Shown: positions 27,091 to 36,486 of the stretch, piece after piece
Layout of the letters: every line of letters starts with the position of its first letter
Position numbering within the stretch: the stretch's first letter is position 1
Assembly (NCBI RefSeq): GCF_000745235.1
Contig: NZ_JQNL01000001.1
Coordinates: 4,272,001 to 4,336,000, forward strand
DNA length: 64,000 nt
DNA from: Luteibacter mycovicinus
GTDB lineage: Bacteria > Pseudomonadota > Gammaproteobacteria > Xanthomonadales > Rhodanobacteraceae
Reading direction: 5' to 3'
The notes under the pieces: model-generated
Seen by the model: only the letters and a program-made list of their open reading frames with translations
Database searches by the model: none
What the model was told of the DNA's origin: nothing
Position numbers and translations under genes: made by a program

Positions 27091-27573
27091 ATGCCACCCG
27101 ATGCCCTAGCAGCCACGGACGTCTTCGACCGGATCCTCGCGGCACCGGGCCCGTTGGTCGCCTTGCAAGCGCCCGATCTGGCCTCGCTGGTCGACCAGTT
27201 CCGACTGGTCGCACGCCGGTCGGGGCAGGCGGTTTATCTGTGGCGGAATGCCGAGGGTCTGGTCAGCCTTCGCGACGCGCAGATGCGCGTTCCCGGTTGC
27301 CTCCGACTGGGCGACGCACTTCGCTACATCCTGCAGAGCCTGCACTTCGGGGTGTACCTGCTGGACATGCCGCCGGGCGTGCCCAGTGCGACGGACGGTG
27401 CGTTGCTGCGGCAGCTGGCGCGGACCAGCACCGGCCATGTGCGGCGCGTGGTCCTGATCGGGGCCAGCGCGAGCCTGCTGGCGACTTTCGAAGACGATGT
27501 GGTCCAGGTCGACGCCGACTGGCGCTCCCGCACGGCGGCGCCGCGCCTGCGCGACGGCCGCTGGATCGTCTGA
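27091..27573 (+). CDS. Unrecognised protein coupled to a GGDEF-EAL gene
   Basis: A protein of about 160 residues (MPPDALAATDVFDRILAAPG...). The start could also be the in-frame ATG at 26989; neither has a good ribosome binding site. No family is recognised. It has alternating strands and helices, such as LVALQAPDLASLVDQFRLVA, YLWRNAEGL and HVRRVVLIGASASLLATF. This could be a degenerate nucleotide-binding or receiver-like fold. It has no signal peptide. Only 4 bases separate its stop from the GTG of the cyclic-di-GMP protein, so the two are made together and may act together. Confidence 0.75.
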   Translation: MPPDALAATDVFDRILAAPGPLVALQAPDLASLVDQFRLVARRSGQAVYLWRNAEGLVSLRDAQMRVPGCLRLGDALRYILQSLHFGVYLLDMPPGVPSATDGALLRQLARTSTGHVRRVVLIGASASLLATFEDDVVQVDADWRSRTAAPRLRDGRWIV

Positions 27574-27577
27574 CGTC

Positions 27578-30112
27578 GTGGCCACCATTTCCGAGCCCCT
27601 TGGCGTTCTCATCTTTACTCCGCGTCGCGATGTGCGGCGCGCCATCTTCGATGCCCTCGACCTCGACGGCGATTTCGTGCTGCTCAGTGCGCGCGATGCC
27701 GCCCAGCTCGAAACCCTGATGGCCGACGCGCCGCCGTTGCACGTGATCGTGGTCGGGGAAAATGACAGTGCCGATATCGCCCAGGGCCTTCGCATCCTGC
27801 GCGCATCCCCGGCATACGCTTCACTGCCTGCGGTATACGTCGTCGACGATATGCCGGGCGTCGCACCCGAGGGGGGTGTCGACTGGCTACGCGAAGGCGC
27901 CATTCCCACCGAACTGGCCCAGCGAGTGCGTCAGGCCACCCAGGGAACGACGGCGTCGGCCGTGCCGGCCACGCCCATCCGCGACTACCGCTTCGCCTTC
28001 GATGCGGGTGCCGCGTGGGTGATCGCTTCCACGCCGGACGGCTGCATCGTCGAGACCGGAGAAGCCATGGAGCGTCTCTGCGCGGGCGACGGACCGGTGC
28101 AGGGGCGGACCCTCGCGGAGCTCTTCGACCTCGCCCATGACGCCACATGGCCGCTTCCGGACGGCGACGCCATCGCATGTACGTTGCGCCGCCGCGACGG
28201 TGTCGAGATCACCGGCGAGATCGACGTGCGTCACCGCAAGGATCATGGCGAACACCGCATCGCCGTGGGCTTCCGGGACCTGCGCGCCACCGATATGGCG
28301 GCGCGGGCCCTGTCGCTGCTCGCCGTGCTCGAAGGTTGTCCCAGTGACGACGAAGGCATGAATGAAGCAGCTGCAATGCTGGCCGACGCGCTCGAACTGG
28401 ACGTCGTGGCGATCTGGTCGGCCTTGCCCGAAAGCGACGCCGGCCCTGAGATTCTCGCCCGGATCTGGAACGGTCCCTCGCCCGCGACCTGGCCGGAAGC
28501 CGGCGATCTGCCGCTGTTGCGGGTATGTCTGGGCGGCGAGTCGCTCTCGCGTCTGGTCGAGGGCGAAGGGGCCGCGCTGAGTGACCCGCTCATCGAGGCG
28601 CTCGGCCTCACCTCGTTCGCGCTGCTGCCCCTTCTGGATGAACGACGCAGTGTGCTGGGTGCCATGCTTGCCGGGCGTCGTCGCAGTGGCGGTGATGGAC
28701 GTGTACTGGCTCAGGCGCTGCGCGCCGCGACGGCGCGTTTCGCGTCGGCGCTGGAATTGCGCCGGGCGCGGGAGCAGGGCCGTGTGCGTGGCCTGATCGA
28801 CACCCTGACCGGATTGCCCAACCGTCTGCTGTTCAACGATCGCCTCGAGACCACCATCCGTGAGGCGGAACGTACGGGTGAACTGTTCGCGACGTTGCTC
28901 GTCGACCTCGACCGGTTCAAGAGCATCAACGAGTCGCTCGGTCATGCCGTCGGCGACCAGGTGCTCAATGCCGTCGCGCGCCGCCTGCGTGCCAGCGTCC
29001 GCGCGTCCGACACCGTGGCCCGGTACGCGGGCGACGAGTTCACCATGATCCTGCGCCACATCATCAAGCGCGACGACGTGCTCCGCATCGCGGAAAAGGT
29101 CGTGCAGACGATGGAGATGCCGCTCGCCCTGGACGACGGCTCGGAGCTGCAGGTCACCGTGTCGGTCGGCATCTCGTTTTTTCCCGACGATGCCGCCGAA
29201 GGCGAGTTGCTGCTGCGTCACGCCGATGAAGCCATGTACGGCGCGAAAAGCCTCGGCCGCAACAACTATCAGATTTACGCGGCGAGCGTGGATGCTTCGC
29301 AGCAGCAGAACGCCGAGCTCAAATCGCGGCTTCGGCATGCCGTCCGTAACAACGAGCTTCGCGTGTTCTATCAGCCCCAGGTGGCCGCGGCGAGCGAAGA
29401 CATCGTCGGCATGGAGGCTCTCGTCCGCTGGGAGCATCCCGAGCTGGGCATGATCAGTCCGGCGTTCTTCATTCCCCTGGCGGAGGCGAGTGGCCTCATC
29501 GTGCCGATCGGCGAATGGGTCCTGCGAACGGCGTGCGCTCAGGCCAAGACGTGGGAGGACCGGTTCGGCCTCAAGCTGCGTCTGGGTGTGAATCTGTCCG
29601 CGGTGCAGCTGATGCAGCCGAACCTCGCCGAGGTGGTGGCCACGGCCCTCCGCGATACGGGCTTCCCCGCACACCTGCTGGAGCTCGAGGTGACCGAGAG
29701 CATCAGCGTGAAGACGGTGCCGCATCTGGTCGAGACCCTCGATGCGCTGCATGCCATGGGCTGCCATATCGCCATCGACGATTTCGGTACCGGCGCCGCC
29801 TCGCTCGACTATTTGCGGCGCCTGCCGGCGGACCGGATCAAGATCGACCAGAGCTTCGTGCGCAACATCGGTGTCGATCCCGACGACGAGGCCATCGTGC
29901 GCGCCACGATCGACATGGCACATCGCCTGAAGCGGGGTGTCGTGGCCGAGGGCGTCGAGATCGAACAGCATCTGCAATTCCTGCGCGCCAACGGCTGCGA
30001 TGAATTGCAGGGCTATCTGTTCTGCCGCCCGCTGCCGGTGATCAGCTTCGAAAAGCTGCTGGGCGAGCGGGAGCGCATCATCCATGACGCAAGGGCCGCG
30101 GTTCCCGCCTGA
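27578..30112 (+). CDS. Multidomain GGDEF-EAL cyclic-di-GMP protein with receiver-like, PAS-like and GAF-like input
   Basis: An 844-residue cytoplasmic protein starting at GTG 27578. It begins with a receiver-like fold (about 1-125). A PAS-like sensor follows (residues about 135-240, YRFAFDAGAAWVIASTPDGC), then a GAF-like segment. The GGDEF domain starts near residue 405 (DTLTGLPNRLLFNDRLE); its active loop is AGDEF in place of GGDEF, near residue 482, a change tolerated in some active cyclases. The EAL domain begins near residue 610 (GMEALVRWEHPELG), with the conserved DDFGTGAASLDYL and KIDQSFV blocks. It is probably a phosphodiesterase and possibly bifunctional. It is coupled to the unknown gene just upstream. 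Confidence 0.92.
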   Translation: MATISEPLGVLIFTPRRDVRRAIFDALDLDGDFVLLSARDAAQLETLMADAPPLHVIVVGENDSADIAQGLRILRASPAYASLPAVYVVDDMPGVAPEGGVDWLREGAIPTELAQRVRQATQGTTASAVPATPIRDYRFAFDAGAAWVIASTPDGCIVETGEAMERLCAGDGPVQGRTLAELFDLAHDATWPLPDGDAIACTLRRRDGVEITGEIDVRHRKDHGEHRIAVGFRDLRATDMAARALSLLAVLEGCPSDDEGMNEAAAMLADALELDVVAIWSALPESDAGPEILARIWNGPSPATWPEAGDLPLLRVCLGGESLSRLVEGEGAALSDPLIEALGLTSFALLPLLDERRSVLGAMLAGRRRSGGDGRVLAQALRAATARFASALELRRAREQGRVRGLIDTLTGLPNRLLFNDRLETTIREAERTGELFATLLVDLDRFKSINESLGHAVGDQVLNAVARRLRASVRASDTVARYAGDEFTMILRHIIKRDDVLRIAEKVVQTMEMPLALDDGSELQVTVSVGISFFPDDAAEGELLLRHADEAMYGAKSLGRNNYQIYAASVDASQQQNAELKSRLRHAVRNNELRVFYQPQVAAASEDIVGMEALVRWEHPELGMISPAFFIPLAEASGLIVPIGEWVLRTACAQAKTWEDRFGLKLRLGVNLSAVQLMQPNLAEVVATALRDTGFPAHLLELEVTESISVKTVPHLVETLDALHAMGCHIAIDDFGTGAASLDYLRRLPADRIKIDQSFVRNIGVDPDDEAIVRATIDMAHRLKRGVVAEGVEIEQHLQFLRANGCDELQGYLFCRPLPVISFEKLLGERERIIHDARAAVPA

Positions 30113-30196
30113 CGGAAGCAAAAGGCGAGGACCAAACTTGTGGTTCAGCCAGCGGTCCGCATATTTTCCGGATGCGACGGGAGGGGAAGGGCGAAT

Positions 30197-30223
30197 GAAC
30201 TTGCCCTCCCTGAGCTTGTCTCA
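30197..30223 (+). promoter_or_regulatory. Candidate autoregulated sigma-E promoter of rpoE
   Basis: GAACTT (30197-30202), a 16-base spacer, then TCTCA (30219-30223), one base from the sigma-E consensus TCTGA. It lies 45 bases before the rpoE ATG. A weaker AACTT-N16-TCCGC lies further upstream near 30135-30160. Sigma-E genes of this family are normally self-activated. Confidence 0.75.
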
Positions 30224-30267
30224 GCTGCGCCCGCGACGGCCCCGAAAGAGTTAAGGAGACGGCCCGG

Positions 30268-30864
30268 ATGGGCGAAAACGAACTGGATCAAGCACTTGTT
30301 GAACGTGTGCAGCAAGGAGACCGCCGCGCCTTCGACCTGCTTGTCCGAAAATACCAGCACAAGGTGATTGCGCTGATCTCGCGCTACGTGCATGACCGGA
30401 CCGAGTGCGAGGACATCGCCCAGGAAGCTTTCGTGCGTGCGTGGCGCGCCCTGGCCTCCTTCCGTGGCGAAAGCGCGTTTTATACGTGGCTGTACAAGAT
30501 CGCCGTGAATACGGCGAAAAATCACCTGGTAGCCATGGGACGCCGCCCGCCCACGGGAGACATCGACATCGAGGATGCGGTTTACGTGCCGGGCGCCACG
30601 CGCATGCACGAAAGCGCCACCCCCGAGCGCGAACTCATGCGTGAGCAGGTGGAACAAACGGTATTTTCTACTGTCCAAGCCTTGCCTGAAGAACTTCGGG
30701 TCGCGATCACCCTGCGCGAGGTGGACGGCAAGAGCTACGAGGAAATTGCCGCCGCCATGGACTGTCCCATCGGGACTGTCCGTTCGCGTATTTTCAGGGC
30801 TCGCGAAGCCATCGACGAAAAACTGCGGCCGTTGTTGTCCGACCGCGAGGATCACAGCCCATGA
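30268..30864 (+). CDS. rpoE: RNA polymerase sigma factor RpoE (AlgU type)
   Basis: A 198-residue extracytoplasmic-function sigma factor controlling the envelope stress response. Region 2 reads YVHDRTECEDIAQEAFVRAW and RGESAFYTWLYKIAVNTAKN. Region 4 reads PEELRVAITLREVDGKSYEE and then IAAAMDCPIGTVRSRIFRAR. AAGGAGACGG precedes the ATG. Its stop overlaps the rseA ATG by 4 bases, so activator and inhibitor are coupled. The order rpoE-rseA-mucD lacks rseB, as in Xanthomonas. A candidate sigma-E promoter lies directly upstream, and another precedes the fkpA gene. Confidence 0.96.
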   Translation: MGENELDQALVERVQQGDRRAFDLLVRKYQHKVIALISRYVHDRTECEDIAQEAFVRAWRALASFRGESAFYTWLYKIAVNTAKNHLVAMGRRPPTGDIDIEDAVYVPGATRMHESATPERELMREQVEQTVFSTVQALPEELRVAITLREVDGKSYEEIAAAMDCPIGTVRSRIFRAREAIDEKLRPLLSDREDHSP

Positions 30865-31499
30865 GTGAAGCCAATCGGGAAATTCTTTCCGCCGGTATGG
30901 ACGGAGAGCTGTCACGGGAGGAACTCCGCTTCCTGTTGCGCCGCATCGAGGCCGATGCCGGTCTGGCGGACGTCTGGTCGCGTTATCACGCGGGACGTGA
31001 CGGTCTTCGCGGTGAGGACCGGCCGTCGGTGTCGCCCGACTTCGCCAGCCGGGTCATGGCGGCTATCGACGCGGAGTCGGTGGTCGTGTCGGCCGCGCCG
31101 CGCCGCCGCTGGCTCCACTGGTCCGCCGGTGGCGCGATTGCCGCGAGCGTGGCCGTGGCCGCGCTGATGTTGTCGCAGCCCGCCGGCCGGCACTCGGCCG
31201 CGACGGACGTCGCGCAGCACGCCCCGGCGGTGGAAGGCAACGAAGTGGCGGACGTGTCGGCGGCGACGGCTCCCGTAGCGCCTCAGTGGCTGACGGGTAA
31301 CAACGCCTCGCAGTTCACGCAGAAGGCCGCCTTCGACGGGTCCAGCGAGGGCGGCGCCACGTACCTTCCCCGTTCGATGCCCTACCAGATCCATCGTGCC
31401 CGGGCTGCGGAGAGCCCGGACGGCAACGGTTACATGTTGCTGACCCGTCCCGACGGTAGCCGTTATGTCCAGCCGGTGGCCGTCCCGCAGGCTCGCTAG
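30861..31499 (+). CDS. rseA: Sigma-E anti-sigma factor RseA
   Basis: A 212-residue inner-membrane anti-sigma factor. The N-terminal RseA domain (about 1-72) reads REILSAGMDGELSREELRFL and binds sigma-E in the cytoplasm. One membrane helix follows (about 88-108, WSAGGAIAASVAVAALML), then a periplasmic region ending in YMLLTRPDGSRYVQPVAVP. In the family, stepwise proteolysis of RseA releases sigma-E. It is coupled to rpoE by ATGA. No rseB gene follows; a REP-like region and then a DegP-type protease gene do. Confidence 0.92.
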   Translation: MSEANREILSAGMDGELSREELRFLLRRIEADAGLADVWSRYHAGRDGLRGEDRPSVSPDFASRVMAAIDAESVVVSAAPRRRWLHWSAGGAIAASVAVAALMLSQPAGRHSAATDVAQHAPAVEGNEVADVSAATAPVAPQWLTGNNASQFTQKAAFDGSSEGGATYLPRSMPYQIHRARAAESPDGNGYMLLTRPDGSRYVQPVAVPQAR

Positions 31500-31509
31500 G
31501 CCCGGCCCT

Positions 31510-31568
31510 GGTGGAGCCGCTGCCGGTGTTCAGCCCCGGTGGAAGCCAACCCTGTTGGCGACAGGCTC
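31510..31568 (+). repeat. REP-like elements between rseA and mucD
   Basis: GGTGGAAGCCAACCCTGTTG, then GCGAC (31538-31562), matches the REP copies at 16350-16424. A degenerate copy in the same orientation, GGTGGAGCCGCTGCCGGTG, precedes it at 31510-31528. They lie just after the rseA stop and may partially uncouple the protease gene from rpoE-rseA. Confidence 0.55.
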
Positions 31569-31655
31569 CCCAGCGCCATATCCCCATCCCCATCATTCCA
31601 ACCCCGTGCGGCGAATACCGCACGGGCAGCCGTAGCTAAAAAAAGGAGAATTTTG

Positions 31656-33083
31656 ATGGCTTTCTGGCATGTGCGCGCCCTGATGACTGGCGCACTGGTT
31701 GTCGCAAGTGCGGGCGCACAGGCGCAGGCGCTGCCGGACTTCACGGGCATCGTGGAAAAGAACGCGCCGGCGGTCGTCCACGTCGAAGCGAAGACCAGCG
31801 GGAACAAGAAGGGCAGAGCGGCGGCGGACGGCGCCGCGCAGGACGACCAGCAGGAGCTTCTCCGGCGCTTCTTCGGTATGCCGGGTATGCCGGGCATGCC
31901 GGCCCCGCCGCGCGACCAGACGTCGCTGGGTTCGGGATTCATCATTTCCGCCGATGGTTATGTACTGACCAACGACCACGTCGTCGACGAGGCCGACGAG
32001 GTCAAGATCCGGCTGCAGGACCGACGCACGTTTACGGCCAGGGTGGTCGGCAAGGACCCTCAGTACGACATCGCGCTGCTCAAGATCGACGGCAGCTCGT
32101 TGCCGACGGTATCCATCGGCGACTCGCGCAGCGTCAGGCGCGGCCAGTGGGCGCTGGCCATCGGCTCGCCCTTCGGGCTCGACGCGACGGTCACCCACGG
32201 CATCATCAGCGCGGTCGGGCGCAACCTCGGCAGCGGCGACCAGCCCTATACGTCCTTTATCCAGACGGACGTGCCGATCAACCGGGGCAATTCCGGCGGC
32301 CCGCTGTTCAACCTCCAGGGCCAGGTGATCGGCGTGAATTCGCAGATCTACTCCACCTCGGGCGGCTATCAGGGCCTGTCGTTCTCGATTCCCATCGACG
32401 TCGCCATGAACGTCGTCCAGCAGATCAAGGAAAAGGGCTACGTATCGCGCGGCATGCTGGGTGTGACCGTGCAGCCGGTCGACCAGTTCGTGAAGAACCT
32501 CGACCTCCCGGATGCCAACGGCGCGCTGGTTGCCCAGGTGACGCCGGGGAGCGGTGCCGACAAGGCCGGCATCCGCCAGGGCGACGTCATCTTGTCGTTC
32601 AACGGGACGCCGATCACTCAGTCGCCCGACCTCCCGCCGCTGGTCGGCATCACGCGTCCGGGGTCGACGGCGAAGGTCGAGATCCTCCGTGACCATAAGA
32701 AGCAGACACTCGACGTCAAGGTCGGTGAGTTGCCCCGGGACAAGAGCGCGCTGGCCGAAGCCGGTGCGGCCGCCGGCGGTGGGTCGGGCAGCTCGGCGGC
32801 TCTGGGTCTGTCCGTTCAGGACATCGATGCGTCCACGCGCTCCGAGCTCGGGCTCAAGCCCGGCGAAGGTGTCGTGGTCAGTAAGGTGACCGGCCGGGCC
32901 GCCGCGGGGGCCGGTCTGCAGCCGGGCGACGTGGTGCTGATGGTCAACCAGAAGCGGGTGGGCTCCTCGGCGGCCTTCCGTGACGCGAGCAAGGACATCA
33001 AGCCCGGTGATACCGCCATGTTGCTCGTTCGCCGCGACGATGCCACCCGGTTTGTCGGCGTTACCATCCCCAGCGACCGCTGA
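31656..33083 (+). CDS. mucD: Periplasmic serine endoprotease DegP/MucD (Do family)
   Basis: A 475-residue periplasmic HtrA protease that degrades misfolded envelope proteins. The signal peptide is AFWHVRALMTGALVVASAGA, ending AQA. The catalytic triad is H108 (TNDHVVDE), D138 (QYDIALLKI) and S213 (NRGNSGGPLF). Two PDZ domains follow (about 275-370 and 385-470). AGGAG lies well placed before ATG 31656; the frame is open 39 codons further upstream through the REP region, which I discard. As the third gene of the sigma-E operon it probably helps restrain the stress response. Confidence 0.95.
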   Translation: MAFWHVRALMTGALVVASAGAQAQALPDFTGIVEKNAPAVVHVEAKTSGNKKGRAAADGAAQDDQQELLRRFFGMPGMPGMPAPPRDQTSLGSGFIISADGYVLTNDHVVDEADEVKIRLQDRRTFTARVVGKDPQYDIALLKIDGSSLPTVSIGDSRSVRRGQWALAIGSPFGLDATVTHGIISAVGRNLGSGDQPYTSFIQTDVPINRGNSGGPLFNLQGQVIGVNSQIYSTSGGYQGLSFSIPIDVAMNVVQQIKEKGYVSRGMLGVTVQPVDQFVKNLDLPDANGALVAQVTPGSGADKAGIRQGDVILSFNGTPITQSPDLPPLVGITRPGSTAKVEILRDHKKQTLDVKVGELPRDKSALAEAGAAAGGGSGSSAALGLSVQDIDASTRSELGLKPGEGVVVSKVTGRAAAGAGLQPGDVVLMVNQKRVGSSAAFRDASKDIKPGDTAMLLVRRDDATRFVGVTIPSDR

Positions 33084-33145
33084 TGCGGCCGTGGGCCACT
33101 CGCCGGTCGGCGGCGGGTGGCCTTCCATGCGATAATGCCGGATTC

Positions 33146-33168
33146 GCAGCGGCCCTCACGGCCGCTGC
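33146..33168 (+). other. Perfect GC hairpin upstream of lepA
   Basis: GCAGCGGCC (33146-33154), loop CTCAC, GGCCGCTGC (33160-33168). No T run follows. It lies in the 131-base gap between mucD and lepA and could end the mucD message or lie in the lepA leader. Confidence 0.45.
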
Positions 33169-33214
33169 ACGTCGTTCGCGCCGCGAGCGATGGTGAACGT
33201 GACCACGGCGCTCC

Positions 33215-35008
33215 ATGGAACTCATCCGCAACTTCTCCATCATTGCCCACATCGACCACGGCAAGTCGACGCTGGCCGACCGCATCATCCAGTTGTGCGG
33301 CGGCTTGTCCGAGCGCGAAATGGAAGCGCAGGTCCTCGACAACAACCCGATCGAGCGCGAGCGTGGCATCACGATCAAGGCCCAGTCCGTTTCGCTGCCG
33401 TACAAGGCGCGGGACGGCAAGACCTACCAGCTGAATTTCATCGATACCCCGGGCCACGTGGACTTCTCCTACGAAGTCAGCCGTTCGTTGTCGGCGTGCG
33501 AGGGCGCGCTGCTGGTGGTGGATGCCGCCCAGGGCGTCGAGGCACAGTCGGTCGCCAACTGCTACACGGCCATCGAGCAGGGCCTGGAAGTCATTCCGGT
33601 GCTCAACAAGATCGACCTGCCGACGGCGGATCCGGAGAAGGCCAAGGCCGAGATCGAGGCCGTCATCGGTATCGACGCCAGCGACGCGATCGCCGTCAGC
33701 GCCAAGACCGGCCAGAACGTCATCGAAGTGCTCGAGGCGATCATCCATCGCATTCCGGCGCCCAAGGCGGGCGATACGGACAAGCTCCAGGCGCTGATCA
33801 TCGACTCCTGGTTCGACAACTACCTCGGCGTCGTCTCGCTGGTCCGCGTCATGCAGGGCGAGATCAAGCCGGGCGACAAGATCCTGGTCATGTCTACGGG
33901 GCGCACGCACCTGGTCGACGACGTCGGCGTGTTCACGCCGAAGCGTAAAAAGCTCGAGAAGCTTTCCGCCGGCGAAGTCGGCTGGATCAATGCGTCCATC
34001 AAGGATGTGCATGGCGCGCCGGTCGGCGATACGCTCACGCTTGCCGGCAAGCCTGCCGAAGCACCGCTGCCGGGTTTCCAGACCATGCAACCGCGCGTGT
34101 TCGCCGGCCTGTTCCCGGTGTCCGCCGACGACTATCCGGCACTGCGCGAAGCGCTCGACAAGCTGCGCCTCAACGATGCCGCCATGTTCTTCGAGCCGGA
34201 AAGCTCCGAGGCCATGGGCTTCGGCTTCCGCTGCGGCTTCCTCGGCATGCTCCACATGGAGATCGTGCAGGAGCGCCTCGAGCGCGAATACGACCTCAAC
34301 CTGATCACCACCGCGCCCACCGTCGTGTACGAGGTCGCCAAGACCGACGGTACCGTGCTGGCCATGGACAACCCGGCGAAGCTGCCCCCGCCGCAGCAGA
34401 TCGTCGAGATCCGTGAGCCGATCATCGTCGCCAACATCCTCACCCCGGGCGAATACGTCGGGAACGTGATCAAGCTGTGCGAGGAAAAGCGCGGCGTACA
34501 GCGCACCATCCAATATCTGGCCACCCAGGTGCAGGTGACCTACGAGTTGCCGCTCGCCGAGGTCGTGCTCGACTTCTTTGATCGCCTGAAGTCCGTGTCC
34601 CGCGGCTACGCTTCCATGGACTACCACCTGGAGCGCTTCGATCCGGGTCCGTTCGTTCGCGTGGATGTCCTCATCAACGGCGATCGCGTCGACGCGCTCA
34701 GCCTGATCGTTCATCGTTCTCACGCGGACCGCCGCGGGCGGGAACTTGTCGAGCGGATGAAGGATCTCATTCCCCGCCAGCAGTTCGACGTGGCTATCCA
34801 GGCCGCCATCGGCGCGGCGGTTATTGCCCGCTCCACGGTGAAGGCACTGCGCAAGAACGTTCTCGCCAAGTGCTACGGCGGCGACGTCTCGCGTAAGAAG
34901 AAGCTCCTGGAGAAACAGAAGGAAGGCAAGAAGCGCATGAAACAGGTCGGCAGCGTGGAGATCCCCCAGGAAGCCTTCCTTGCCGTGCTCAGGCAGGACA
35001 ACAAGTAA
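33215..35008 (+). CDS. lepA: Elongation factor 4 (LepA)
   Basis: A 597-residue translational GTPase of standard length that acts on stalled or mistranslocated ribosomes. The G1 motif AHIDHGKST lies near residue 10, followed by the switch [11 protein letters not shown]3 DTPGHVDF and G4 NKIDLPTAD. The unique LepA C-terminal domain ends [20 protein letters not shown]. In gammaproteobacteria lepA is followed by lepB, as here, 99 bases downstream. Confidence 0.98.
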   Translation: MELIRNFSIIAHIDHGKSTLADRIIQLCGGLSEREMEAQVLDNNPIERERGITIKAQSVSLPYKARDGKTYQLNFIDTPGHVDFSYEVSRSLSACEGALLVVDAAQGVEAQSVANCYTAIEQGLEVIPVLNKIDLPTADPEKAKAEIEAVIGIDASDAIAVSAKTGQNVIEVLEAIIHRIPAPKAGDTDKLQALIIDSWFDNYLGVVSLVRVMQGEIKPGDKILVMSTGRTHLVDDVGVFTPKRKKLEKLSAGEVGWINASIKDVHGAPVGDTLTLAGKPAEAPLPGFQTMQPRVFAGLFPVSADDYPALREALDKLRLNDAAMFFEPESSEAMGFGFRCGFLGMLHMEIVQERLEREYDLNLITTAPTVVYEVAKTDGTVLAMDNPAKLPPPQQIVEIREPIIVANILTPGEYVGNVIKLCEEKRGVQRTIQYLATQVQVTYELPLAEVVLDFFDRLKSVSRGYASMDYHLERFDPGPFVRVDVLINGDRVDALSLIVHRSHADRRGRELVERMKDLIPRQQFDVAIQAAIGAAVIARSTVKALRKNVLAKCYGGDVSRKKKLLEKQKEGKKRMKQVGSVEIPQEAFLAVLRQDNK

Positions 35009-35107
35009 GCTCGCCGCACGGCGTAACCCCTCGAACTTATGGAAGGCCGGCGCCGGATGCGCCGGAACGGGCCGTCAGGGCCCCTCGACACGACTTACGG
35101 AGTTGGC

Positions 35108-36010
35108 ATGGCGTCATTCGATTTTTCCGCGATTCTTCTCGGCCTTACGGTGCTTTTCGGCGTCATCTGGCTGATCGACTGGCTGTTTCTGGCCAAGTCG
35201 CGCCGTGCCCGCACCGAAGCGTCGGGTACCGAGCAGCCCGAGCCGTGGCCGGTCGACTGGGCGCGCTCGCTGTTTCCGGTCATCCTCGTCGTGCTGCTGC
35301 TGCGCTCGTTCGTCGCCGAGCCCTTCCGGATTCCCTCGGGTTCGATGATGCCGACGCTGGACGTCGGCGATTTCATCCTGGTCAATAAGTTCGCGTACGG
35401 CCTGCGCATGCCGGCCTTCAACAACAAGCTGCTCGAAAACGGCGAACCGCGCCGCGGCGATGTCGTGGTGTTCCGGTTCCCGGGCTACGTCTGCACGGAC
35501 GAAAGCGGCCATACGATTCGCAGCGGCGACGTGACCTGCGCCAATCCTCACGAGCCGGTCCCCGGCGAAAACTGGATCAAGCGCGTCATCGGCTTGCCTG
35601 GCGACCGTATCGAAACCCGCGGCAGCGAGCTCTACATCAATGGCGAACGCGTCGGTGCCGATGAAATCGGTCCGTTCAAGGGCAGCATGACCCGTCCGGA
35701 AGACCGCCTCCTGATGACCTTCGGCTCCAAGCTGTATACCGAGCATCTGGGCAGCATCAACCACACGATCGCGCTGACCCCGGCTTACAACATGCCGATG
35801 GACATCCCGAACGACAAGGTGCCGTCCGAAGTACCCAAGGGCTGCTACATCGTCATGGGCGACAACCGCATGAACAGCACCGACAGCCGCTGGTGGGGCT
35901 GCATGCCGGAACAGAACCTGGTCGGCAAGGCCTTCTTCGTCTGGCTGGCGTGGCGCGGTCTTGACAACGGCATCCTCGATTTCTCGAAGATGGGCAAGGT
36001 CATCCATTGA
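35108..36010 (+). CDS. lepB: Signal peptidase I
   Basis: A 300-residue inner-membrane protease that removes signal peptides from exported preproteins. Two N-terminal membrane segments (about 5-25 and 58-75) precede the catalytic domain in the periplasm. The Ser/Lys dyad is S79 in IPSGSMMPTL and K158 in NWIKRVIGLPGD. The conserved GDNRMNSTDSRWWG block is present. I start it at the ATG preceded by GGAG and drop 23 upstream codons. It sits between lepA and the DUF4845 gene in the classical lepA-lepB-rnc-era-recO cluster. Confidence 0.97.
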   Translation: MASFDFSAILLGLTVLFGVIWLIDWLFLAKSRRARTEASGTEQPEPWPVDWARSLFPVILVVLLLRSFVAEPFRIPSGSMMPTLDVGDFILVNKFAYGLRMPAFNNKLLENGEPRRGDVVVFRFPGYVCTDESGHTIRSGDVTCANPHEPVPGENWIKRVIGLPGDRIETRGSELYINGERVGADEIGPFKGSMTRPEDRLLMTFGSKLYTEHLGSINHTIALTPAYNMPMDIPNDKVPSEVPKGCYIVMGDNRMNSTDSRWWGCMPEQNLVGKAFFVWLAWRGLDNGILDFSKMGKVIH

Positions 36011-36099
36011 CCGGATTAGTGGCGTCCGTCACGCGGGAGGGCGTTGCGGACGGCCGCGGACAAGGTAATCTGCGCGTATTCACGGGGGGACAACAACGC

Positions 36100-36477
36100 A
36101 TGAAATCCAGGCAGTCGGGTATTACCCTTATCGGCTTCGTCATCGTTCTGCTGGTACTGGGTTTTTTCGCCTTCATGGCGATGAAGCTCGTTCCGTCGTA
36201 CATCGAGTACATGGGCGTGGTGAAGGCCATGAACCAGATGTCGACCGAGGGCGGCAATGAGGACGTCGGTCAGGCGCGTCGTCAGCTCGCTTTCAAGATG
36301 AGCTTCCAGTACGTCGACGATTCGACGATCAAGCCGCAGGACGTGACCGTGACCCGGGCCAACAACGGCGCCGTGCTCAACGTGAACTACGACAAGGAAA
36401 TCCCTTTCCTTTACAACATCTCGTTCCTGTTGCATTTCGACCATTCGGTCCCGCTGAAGAGTGCCGTTGGGCAATAA
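36100..36477 (+). CDS. DUF4845 small membrane protein
   Basis: A 125-residue protein with one N-terminal membrane helix (GITLIGFVIVLLVLGFFAFMA) followed by a periplasmic domain containing VPSYIEYMGVVKAMNQMS. This is the DUF4845 family, found between lepB and rnc in many beta- and gammaproteobacteria. The N-terminus resembles a prepilin leader (QSGITLIG) but lacks the Glu at position 5. The function is not established. GGGGGAC lies ahead of the chosen ATG. Confidence 0.88.
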   Translation: MKSRQSGITLIGFVIVLLVLGFFAFMAMKLVPSYIEYMGVVKAMNQMSTEGGNEDVGQARRQLAFKMSFQYVDDSTIKPQDVTVTRANNGAVLNVNYDKEIPFLYNISFLLHFDHSVPLKSAVGQ

Positions 36478-36486
36478 TGAGGCTTC

